NCBI GenBank assembly: GCA_018263655.1 | Contig: JAANWY010000146.1 | Span: 1-12,283 of the forward strand | DNA from: Anaerolineales bacterium | GTDB taxonomy: Bacteria; Chloroflexota; Anaerolineae; Epilineales; JAANWY01 | Direction of reading: 5' to 3' | Length of the DNA: 12,283 bases | In this document: positions 7,279 to 12,283 of the stretch, in pieces | How the letters are laid out: every line of letters begins with the position of its first letter | How positions within the stretch are numbered: position 1 is the stretch's first letter | Notes under the pieces: generated by a model | What the model saw: the letters and a program-made list of their open reading frames with translations, nothing else | Database searches by the model: none | What the model was told of the DNA's origin: nothing | Position numbers and translations under genes: made by a program

Positions 7279-7399
7279 GTTCAGGTAGTGGGGCCCCTTG
7301 CGAAGGTTGGGAGTAGCCTTGGCAATAGGCCGGTTTTCGACTGGCGAGAGGCCTTTCAACCTGAATGCAGTTGGCTAACCTTCGCAAGGGTGGCTGAAC
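7279..7399. repeat. Palindromic element, copy B (paired with 2147-2266)
   Basis: It is 121 bp bounded by GTTCAG and CTGAAC with the same 14-bp inner arms (7295-7308 and 7377-7390) and a core closely similar to 2156-2250 in the same orientation. The outer flanks are exchanged relative to copy A: the GGTAGTGGGG flank is on the left here and, as its complement, on the right in copy A. It ends 23 bp before the start of the large propeller gene, so that gene's promoter probably overlaps it or lies beyond it. I recognise no clear -35/-10 pair in it. Confidence 0.8.
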
Positions 7400-7431
7400 G
7401 CCTACCCTCCTGAGACCGGTAGCATCTGCAC

Positions 7432-8037
7432 TCAGGCGAGATGACACCGATCATTCAATACTTGTAGATACCAGCGGCCATTTTCGTGCACAAAGGTGGT
7501 GATCGAAGCGTTACCGATCCGCAAGTGCATTCGGTAGCCCAGGGGGAGGCCAGGAACCGTACAAACGAGGGCCTTGATGGGACCGCCGTGCGTCACAGCC
7601 AGTACCGTCTGGGCTGCGTGCTCTTCCTCCCACCGCTGGAAAACCTCGTTCACCCGTGTGGCCAACTCACCCAGGGACTCCCCCCCTTTACGGGCGGTGT
7701 TGATCGGATCTGAGATGTAGGTATCCCAGTTCTCGGTGTGTTCCGCCTGGATCTCGGTGACCGTCAGACCTTCCCACTCCCCCACGTCGATTTCTCGCAG
7801 CGCCTCGAGCTTGATGATGGGTAGACCCAGTCGATTGGCTATAGGCTGAGCGGTCTCCACCGTCCGGGGCAAATCGCTGGCGTACAGCACGTCGATGTCC
7901 CAACCGGCCACACGGCGCGCCACCTGCTTCGCCTGCCGGCGCCCCCGCTCGTTCAGCGGAGTGCGGGCGAACCCCTGATATCGGCTAACGCGGTTCCAAT
8001 CCGTCTCTCCATGGCGAACGAGAATCAAGCGCTTCAT
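7432..8037 (-). CDS. Histidine phosphatase superfamily protein (phosphoglycerate mutase-like)
   Basis: The 201-residue cytoplasmic protein has the complete histidine-phosphatase signature: LVRHGET at 6-12, where His9 is the phospho-acceptor, a second arginine in SDLPRT at 54-59, Glu82, and the distal catalytic His150 in THGG. Size and sequence fit the branch that includes GpmB- and CobC-like phosphatases; these act on phosphosugars, nucleotides or cobalamin intermediates, and the substrate cannot be told from sequence. It lacks the longer insertions of cofactor-dependent phosphoglycerate mutase, so glycolytic mutase activity is unlikely. It follows the transporter gene without a gap: a GTG at 8043 would give a 4-base GTGA overlap, and the ATG at 8037 is preceded by GGAG at eight bases. 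I prefer the ATG. Translational coupling with the transporter is likely. Confidence 0.92.
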   Translation of the reverse strand: MKRLILVRHGETDWNRVSRYQGFARTPLNERGRRQAKQVARRVAGWDIDVLYASDLPRTVETAQPIANRLGLPIIKLEALREIDVGEWEGLTVTEIQAEHTENWDTYISDPINTARKGGESLGELATRVNEVFQRWEEEHAAQTVLAVTHGGPIKALVCTVPGLPLGYRMHLRIGNASITTFVHENGRWYLQVLNDRCHLA

Positions 8038-8039
8038 GC

Positions 8040-8945
8040 TCACAACTCCATCGCTGCCGGCTCCGTGATAGCTTTCTGTTCTTCACGCGTCGCTATCCAG
8101 ATGCCGGCTAAGAGGAGCGCACCGCCGATCACTTTGAAGACTGTCGGCGGCTCATTCAACAGAAACCAGGCCAGCAATGTCGAGCCGATTGGTTCTCCCA
8201 TGATCGTCACCGATACATAAGTCGCCGAGAGATAGCGCAAAGCCCAGTTAAATAACGAATGTCCAACCAGTTGCGGCGCCACGGCCAGTAGAAGAAACAT
8301 GAGATAGGTGTTTGCCGTGTAGCCAGTAAACGATTGGTGGGTGAGAATCGCAATGATGAGCAATTCCAAGGCGGCTGCGCCATAGGTCAGAAAAATATAG
8401 GTGATGAGTGACACTTTCGGGCGGAGCGTTCGACCGATCAGGAGGTAGCCGGCCACCATGACGGCTCCCGCAATCGCCAGTAAGTCACCCAGAAGTTCCG
8501 TTGAGCCAATGCCGATATCACCGTAGCCGATGATGATGCCCCCCAGCACTGCGATGATGAGCCCCGCAACGATCCCTCGACTGAGCTGGTCATCGGTGAA
8601 GAGGTGGGCGCCTAAGCCGACCCACAACGGCCCCGTCGTGACAAAAACCACCGACGAGGCTACTGAGGTATAGTCCAGCGACGTTATCCAAAATGCGAAG
8701 TGAAAACCCAAGAATGCACCAGATAGCAACGCCAGACGGAAGTCGGGCCAACTAAGCGATCGCAACTCGTGCCGCGCCGTCAGCAAGACGACGGGCGCCA
8801 GCAGAACGGACGCTATGGTGAGCCGGTAGGCGGCGATGGCGAGGGGCGGTGCATCAGCCCAACGGATGAAGATGGCCGCAAAGGATACGGCCACCACCCC
8901 GGTACTCAGCCCAATGTACGGTCTAACTGTCGATTCGGCGGACAT
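8040..8945 (-). CDS. EamA/DMT-family membrane transporter
   Basis: The 301-residue protein is almost entirely hydrophobic, with about ten predicted membrane helices in two homologous halves, as in the EamA (DMT, drug/metabolite transporter) family. The first half contains an A-x-x-R-x-x-I-A motif near residues 38-45. The second contains G250-E-P-I-G-S-T-L-L-A-W-F-x-x-N-E-P (250-266), a typical EamA segment. Members export amino acids, nucleosides, riboflavin or other small metabolites; the substrate here is unknown. It lies 52 bp after the aldolase gene and touches or overlaps the phosphatase gene, so the three are probably an operon. No obvious Shine-Dalgarno sequence precedes the ATG. Confidence 0.93.
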   Translation of the reverse strand: MSAESTVRPYIGLSTGVVAVSFAAIFIRWADAPPLAIAAYRLTIASVLLAPVVLLTARHELRSLSWPDFRLALLSGAFLGFHFAFWITSLDYTSVASSVVFVTTGPLWVGLGAHLFTDDQLSRGIVAGLIIAVLGGIIIGYGDIGIGSTELLGDLLAIAGAVMVAGYLLIGRTLRPKVSLITYIFLTYGAAALELLIIAILTHQSFTGYTANTYLMFLLLAVAPQLVGHSLFNWALRYLSATYVSVTIMGEPIGSTLLAWFLLNEPPTVFKVIGGALLLAGIWIATREEQKAITEPAAMEL

Positions 8946-8997
8946 GGAGGGAAGCTACAACATCCTCAAGGCACACGCTTTGCCCCATCGCATTGTC

Positions 8998-9882
8998 TCA
9001 GGCGTCCAAGAGGCCGGCAGCCCGCAACGTCGCTCGAACTGCCTCGCGCCCAGCATCGTCCGGGGGCAACAGCGGGGGACGCGGCCGGCCACCCCGGTAA
9101 CCTCGCAGCTCCATTGCCGCCTTGTAGCCCCCGATCCCGTACGGGCTGATCCCGCGATATACCTCGGCCAGAACCGCCTGCCGGCGACGCGCCGTCGTGT
9201 GATCGCCCTCTTCCGTCAAGTTGAAAACGTCCACACACAACTCCGGCACCACGTTGCCAACGGCCAAAATCCCGCCATCGGCCCCAATCGTGAGCGCCGG
9301 GTGGAGGACGCCGGCCGCGCCGGACAGTAGAACGAAATCGTCCGGTGTGCTATGAACAATCTGGGTGAGTTGATCGACATTGCCCGAGCTATCCTTGATG
9401 CCAATGATGTTGGGATGCTCCGCGAGACGCGCGACTGTCTCGACTGCCATGTTCAGGTGGGTGAATGGCGGTACATTGTACAACAAGATCGGAATCGGCG
9501 ACGCGTCGGCCACGGCAGTGTAGTGAGCTCGCAGCGCAGCGTCCGTCATCTGCGAGGTGTAGTAGAACGGTGTGACGACCATGGCAGCGTCGGCGCCCAG
9601 TTCGCCGGCTCGCCGCGTGAGCCGCATCGTCTCGTCGGTGAACAGCGCACCGGTGCCGGCGATCACTGTCTTGCCCGGCGCGGCGTGCTCGATCACCGTA
9701 GCGATGACCTGATCGCGCTCAGCCGGCGTGAGATGCACGAACTCGCCCGTCGATCCAAGTGGAATGTAGCCGGCCAGCCCTGTCTCGTTCCACTTCTGAA
9801 CGTTAAACGCGAGCGCTTCGGTGTCGACCTCACCGTTTCGGAAAGGGGTAATGATTGGTGGCAAGATGCCAGAGAAACTCAT
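8998..9882 (-). CDS. DapA-superfamily aldolase, probably 4-hydroxy-2-oxoglutarate aldolase-like
   Basis: The 294-residue protein has the class I (beta/alpha)8 aldolase motifs of the DHDPS/N-acetylneuraminate lyase superfamily: GSTGE at 43-47, Tyr135 in LLYNVPP, and the Schiff-base Lys163 in GIKDSSG. It probably forms a pyruvate-lysine imine in the cytoplasm. The arginine that follows NVPSRTG in true dihydrodipicolinate synthase is missing (here NVPPFTH), which argues against lysine biosynthesis. Several segments recall human HOGA1: GADAAMVVTP.YY, HYT.VAD.SPIP, EHPNIIG.KDS, and the C-terminal GI.G.K..M...GY.GG..R.P. HOGA1 cleaves 4-hydroxy-2-oxoglutarate to pyruvate and glyoxylate. Other 2-keto-acid aldolases remain possible. 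AGGAG lies ten bases before the ATG. It heads the probable operon with the transporter and phosphatase. Confidence 0.9.
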   Translation of the reverse strand: MSFSGILPPIITPFRNGEVDTEALAFNVQKWNETGLAGYIPLGSTGEFVHLTPAERDQVIATVIEHAAPGKTVIAGTGALFTDETMRLTRRAGELGADAAMVVTPFYYTSQMTDAALRAHYTAVADASPIPILLYNVPPFTHLNMAVETVARLAEHPNIIGIKDSSGNVDQLTQIVHSTPDDFVLLSGAAGVLHPALTIGADGGILAVGNVVPELCVDVFNLTEEGDHTTARRRQAVLAEVYRGISPYGIGGYKAAMELRGYRGGRPRPPLLPPDDAGREAVRATLRAAGLLDA

Positions 9883-9956
9883 TTGCAGACTACTCCTTGA
9901 CTAGGTAAAGAATGCTTCTGATATCGTCCCGACTATCAACGATGGACAAAGTCACC

Positions 9957-9979
9957 CCGCGATTGTAGTCGAATCGCGG
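9957..9979. promoter_or_regulatory. Inverted repeat upstream of the aldolase gene
   Basis: CCGCGATT and AATCGCGG are perfect 8-bp arms separated by 7 bp, about 75 bp upstream of the aldolase start. The spacing would suit a repressor site or a small hairpin. The nearby TAGTCG repeats leave open that it is only part of repeat DNA. Confidence 0.3.
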
Positions 9980-9996
9980 ACAGTTGGCAAACAGGC

Positions 9997-10263
9997 TAGT
10001 CGCATAGTCGGGTAGTCGATTGGTCAATTGGTCTGTTAGTCAGATCGTCCGGTAACATTGACTAACAGACTCGATAAATCGCAAAGCCCGTTCGTAGTGG
10101 GGCACGGAGGCAAAGCCGGAGTGGCGTCCCGGCGCCCTGCGGTACCACGACGGCACTCCACTGCGTTCCGGACGGATGCGTGCATCCGCGCTCACTACGA
10201 ACCTAGATTGCGATTTACCGAGTCTGCTTGACTATCCGACTACCCGACTAATTCGACTAATTG
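9997..10263. repeat. Composite inverted-repeat region between the aldolase gene and mutL
   Basis: The left flank has TAGTCGNN octamers (9997-10020) and the right flank their inverted relatives (GACTATCC, GACTACCC, GACTAATTC, GACTAATTG at 10230-10263). Between them lie a perfect 12-bp stem (GTCTGTTAGTCA 10031-10042 with 10059-10070), a 21-bp inverted repeat with two mismatches (10064-10084 with 10208-10228), a perfect 10-bp pair GTTCGTAGTG/CACTACGAAC (10090-10099, 10193-10202), and a small stem CGGATGC-GT-GCATCCG (10173-10188). No gene is supported in this stretch of about 270 bp; the right end supplies part of the mutL promoter. Confidence 0.75.
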
Positions 10264-10289
10264 ACCGCACATTCGTGCGGGCTTATAAT
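10261..10289 (+). promoter_or_regulatory. mutL promoter, sigma70-type
   Basis: TTGACC (10261-10266) and TATAAT (10284-10289) are separated by exactly 17 bp, which is close to an ideal housekeeping promoter. Transcription would start about 10296-10298, at or just before the ATG at 10299, giving a leaderless or nearly leaderless mRNA. This agrees with the absence of a ribosome binding site. The TTG of the -35 box is contributed by the last GACTAATTG unit of the adjoining repeat. Confidence 0.75.
10265..10280. promoter_or_regulatory. Palindrome within the mutL promoter spacer
   Basis: CCGCAC-ATTC-GTGCGG is a perfect 6-bp inverted repeat with a 4-bp centre that fills nearly all of the 17-bp promoter spacer. 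A dimeric regulator bound here would block RNA polymerase, so an operator is plausible. The N4-spaced layout resembles that of some LexA boxes, but the half-sites differ from the CGAAC/GTTCG form, so no regulator is assigned. Confidence 0.4.
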
Positions 10290-10298
10290 TCAAACGCT

Positions 10299-12110
10299 AT
10301 GCCAATTCACGTTCTCCCCGAAGATGTTGCCGCCAAGATCGCCGCCGGCGAGGTCGTCGAGCGGCCAGCGTCGGTGGCCAAAGAGTTGGTCGAAAACTCG
10401 CTGGATGCCGGCGCCACCGACATCAAAGTCGAGGTCCGCGATGGCGGCCAGCGCCTCATCCGCGTCATCGACAACGGACACGGCATCCCGCAAGACGAAG
10501 TCGAAATCGCCTTCGAGCGGCACGCTACGAGCAAGCTAGAGACCGCCGAGGATCTGGAGCGCATCCGCACGCTGGGCTTTCGAGGTGAAGCGCTGCCCAG
10601 CATCGCGGCTGTCTCACAGGTCACACTGCTGACGCGAGCTGACGGCGAAGACGTCGGCACGCTGCTGCGGCTCGAAGGCGGCAAGATCGTCGACCGGCAG
10701 CCACGCGGCGCGGCCGGCGGAACCGTAATCACCATGGAGAATCTGTTCTACAACACGCCCGCCCGCCGCAAATTCCTGCGCACCGCGCGCACCGAGAGCG
10801 GTCACATCCAGACCTACATCACGCGCGTCGCCATGGCCTTCCCCGACCGCCGCTTCACCCTCACCAACAATGGTCGCACCAACTTCCAGTCGACGGGGAG
10901 CGGCGAATTGCTTGACGTCCTCATCGAAATCTACGGCCTGGACACTGCGCAGCAACTTCTGCAGATAGACGAGCCAGCAGAGGAGCCAGGGAGCCAGGGA
11001 GCAGGGGAGCAGGGGAGCACGGGGGCAAGGGAGCACCCCAGCACCCATGCACCCCAGCACCCATGCACAGTTTCGGGATATGTAAGTCCGCCGGCGCTGC
11101 ACCGCTCCAACCGAACCTATATCGACCTCTTTGTGAACGGGCGCTGGATTCAGGATCGGTCGCTGACCTACGCCGTGGGGGAGGCGTATCGCACGCTGCT
11201 GCCGAAGGGCCGGCACCCCATCGCCGTGATCCGCATCAGCATCGACCCGTCCGAGGTCGATGTGAACGTGCATCCGGCCAAGACCGAAGTTCGGTTCCGC
11301 GATGGGCGCAAGGTCTTCGCGGCTGTGCAGCGCGCCGTGCGCGCCACAGTGATCGACCAGGCGCCGGTGCCCCGCATCGAATCACCCACACATCACGCTG
11401 GATTCTCCGACTGGGAACAAACGCGCACGCCTCGGGACCATGTCGACAATCAGCTCGCCATGGGGTTGCAGCGCACGGCCGACGTGGAGCCGGCTGCCGG
11501 CACAGAGCGCGATTCCGCCGACAAGCTCCCACCGCTGCGTGTGGTCGGCCAGATTGCCCAAGCCTACATCATCGCCGAGGGCCCGAGCGGCATGTTTCTG
11601 ATCGACCAACACGCCGCTCACGAACGGGTCCTCTACGAGCAGTTGATGAACGCAGCCCAGGGCGGTAATGAGTCACCTACTGCCAGCCAAGCGCTGCTGG
11701 ACCCCCTCACCGTCGATCTGACAGGACCACAACTCGAAACGCTGGAGGCGTACTTGGACGGCCTCGGCGATATGGGCTTCGAGATTAAACCTTTCGGCGG
11801 TGAGACAGTGCTGATTCGCGCTGTGCCCGAGCTGCTAAAAGGCCGCAACCCGGCTCAGGCCATGATCAGTATCGTGGACGAATTAGCCACAGGCGGTTCT
11901 CTCGTCGACGAAGAGCGCGAGCAGCGCATCATCACCAGCGTGTGCAAGCAAGGCGCCGTGCGCGCCGGCCAGACCCTCTCCCATGCCGAGATGCAGGCTC
12001 TGATCCGCGATCTGGAGGCCAGCATTTCGCCGCGCACCTGCCCCCACGGCCGGCCCACCATGATCCACCTGAGCGCCGCCCAACTCGAACGCGAATTCGG
12101 CCGGCGGTAG
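10299..12110 (+). CDS. mutL: DNA mismatch repair protein MutL, endonuclease type
   Basis: The 603-residue product is a full MutL. The N-terminal GHKL ATPase has ELVENSLDAGA (29-39, Asn33), DNGHGI (58-63), GFRGEAL (93-99) and NTPARRKFL (152-160), and the transducer domain has VNVHPAKTEVRF (322-333). After a variable linker (about 355-412) comes the dimerisation/endonuclease domain with DQHAAHERVLYE (436-447), matching the metal-binding DQHAx2Ex4E motif, and CPHGRP (581-586). This form nicks the new strand itself, as in most bacteria that lack MutH, and works with MutS. The start is the ATG at 10299: the family-conserved sequence begins there, and the reading frame upstream runs through repeat and promoter sequence. 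Residues 229-258 are encoded by a tandem 8-nt repeat in a loop of the N-terminal region. The TAG stop lies in the first hairpin of the downstream tandem repeat. Confidence 0.97.
   Translation: MPIHVLPEDVAAKIAAGEVVERPASVAKELVENSLDAGATDIKVEVRDGGQRLIRVIDNGHGIPQDEVEIAFERHATSKLETAEDLERIRTLGFRGEALPSIAAVSQVTLLTRADGEDVGTLLRLEGGKIVDRQPRGAAGGTVITMENLFYNTPARRKFLRTARTESGHIQTYITRVAMAFPDRRFTLTNNGRTNFQSTGSGELLDVLIEIYGLDTAQQLLQIDEPAEEPGSQGAGEQGSTGAREHPSTHAPQHPCTVSGYVSPPALHRSNRTYIDLFVNGRWIQDRSLTYAVGEAYRTLLPKGRHPIAVIRISIDPSEVDVNVHPAKTEVRFRDGRKVFAAVQRAVRATVIDQAPVPRIESPTHHAGFSDWEQTRTPRDHVDNQLAMGLQRTADVEPAAGTERDSADKLPPLRVVGQIAQAYIIAEGPSGMFLIDQHAAHERVLYEQLMNAAQGGNESPTASQALLDPLTVDLTGPQLETLEAYLDGLGDMGFEIKPFGGETVLIRAVPELLKGRNPAQAMISIVDELATGGSLVDEEREQRIITSVCKQGAVRAGQTLSHAEMQALIRDLEASISPRTCPHGRPTMIHLSAAQLEREFGRR
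10983..11070 (+). repeat. Eleven imperfect 8-nt tandem repeats inside mutL
   Basis: From 10983 the sequence parses into eleven octamers: GAGCCAGG twice, GAGCAGGG twice, GAGCACGG, GGGCAAGG, GAGCACCC, then CAGCACCC alternating with ATGCACCC or ATGCACAG. The first part is G-rich and the second C-rich. It encodes a Gly/Ser/Glu/Gln then His/Pro/Thr-rich loop (residues 229-258) just before the conserved VSGYVSPP segment of MutL. The unit is not a multiple of three, so gain or loss of one unit would shift the frame. Confidence 0.85.
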
Positions 12111-12283
12111 AACGAAATACCATTTCGTTCTACATGTAGATCGATTTGGCTAATCGATCAGGCGAAACGCCATTTCGTTCTACATGTAGATCGATTTGGT
12201 TAATCGATCTGAACGAAATACCATTTCGTTCTACATGTAGATCGATTTGGTTAATCGATCTGAACGAAATACCATTTCGTTCA
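12107..12283. repeat. Tandem 50-51 bp repeat made of three palindromes
   Basis: About 3.4 copies run from the mutL stop to the window edge; equivalent points fall at 12121, 12171, 12222 and 12273. Each unit has GAACGAAAT-ACC-ATTTCGTTC, then the palindrome CTACATGTAG, then GATCGATT-TGGTT-AATCGATC. The second unit's first palindrome is altered (GGCGAAACGCC...). In the first unit the stem extends to 12 bp (12107-12118 with 12122-12133) and includes the mutL TAG stop. The last visible copy ends in a base that departs from the unit, so the array may stop at the edge. It could serve as a transcript-end structure or a protein-binding array (inference). Confidence 0.88.

Noticed and set aside
8998..9882. 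Annotation as dapA (4-hydroxy-tetrahydrodipicolinate synthase)
   Set aside because: The arginine after the NVP motif that binds the aspartate-semialdehyde carboxylate is absent, and several segments fit HOGA better.
10265..10280. LexA (SOS) box at mutL
   Set aside because: Only the N4-spaced layout matches; the half-site CCGCAC differs from the known CGAAC type, and no lexA gene or second site is visible here.
10176..10298. 41 extra N-terminal codons for MutL
   Set aside because: MutL family sequence begins at MPIHVLPEDVAAKIAAGEV; the upstream codons read through the inverted repeat and the promoter.
9883..10298. tRNA or small RNA gene in the aldolase-mutL gap
   Set aside because: The stems present do not form a cloverleaf, no T-loop sequence (GGTTCGANTCC) was seen, and the pairing is explained by the inverted repeats.
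12107..12283. CRISPR array
   Set aside because: The whole 50-51 bp unit is repeated with few changes; there are no unique spacers between constant repeats and no cas gene is in the window.

Overview
The window looks like chromosomal DNA of a GC-rich bacterium, most likely a member of the Chloroflexota (Anaerolineae/Caldilineae type). This rests on three things: secreted proteins carrying a short YLPLV-like motif, an endonuclease-type MutL, and intergenic DNA full of palindromic repeats of the TTCGACAAGCTCAGGACG and GGGAGCAGGGG kinds. I associate these with that phylum from general knowledge; no database was searched. No rRNA, tRNA, transposase, phage gene or CRISPR array was seen.

Layout. 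Seven genes lie on the minus strand and one (mutL) on the plus strand. In transcription order on the minus strand they form two groups. The first is a metabolic group (9882 down to 7432): a DapA-superfamily aldolase that resembles 4-hydroxy-2-oxoglutarate aldolase, an EamA/DMT-type transporter, and a histidine-phosphatase-superfamily enzyme that overlaps or abuts the transporter gene. The second is an envelope or secreted group (7256 down to 109): a 1062-residue beta-propeller protein with a C-terminal Ig-like domain, an SH3b/YkuD L,D-transpeptidase, a double PA14 protein and a TolB-like PD40 propeller. The last two are only 43 bp apart and are probably co-transcribed. All four envelope proteins have N-terminal signal sequences and should act outside the membrane; the L,D-transpeptidase would cross-link or modify peptidoglycan or anchor proteins to it.

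mutL (10299-12110) diverges from the aldolase gene. Its start is set by an almost ideal sigma70-type promoter whose predicted transcription start is immediately before the ATG, so the message is probably leaderless. A 16-bp palindrome fills most of the promoter spacer. The MutL protein keeps the ATPase motifs and the DQHAxxExxxxE endonuclease motif. It also has an in-frame stretch encoded by eleven imperfect 8-nt repeats.

The non-coding DNA is the most unusual part. It includes three copies of a palindromic element (1-112, 3797-3912, 3992-4071), two of which supply the stop codon of the upstream gene. Two related palindromic elements lie directly upstream of the PA14 and large-propeller genes. 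Two further nested palindromes sit back to back at 2327-2572. A large composite inverted repeat occupies the space between the aldolase gene and mutL. About 3.4 tandem copies of a 50-51 bp unit, each built of three palindromes, follow mutL.
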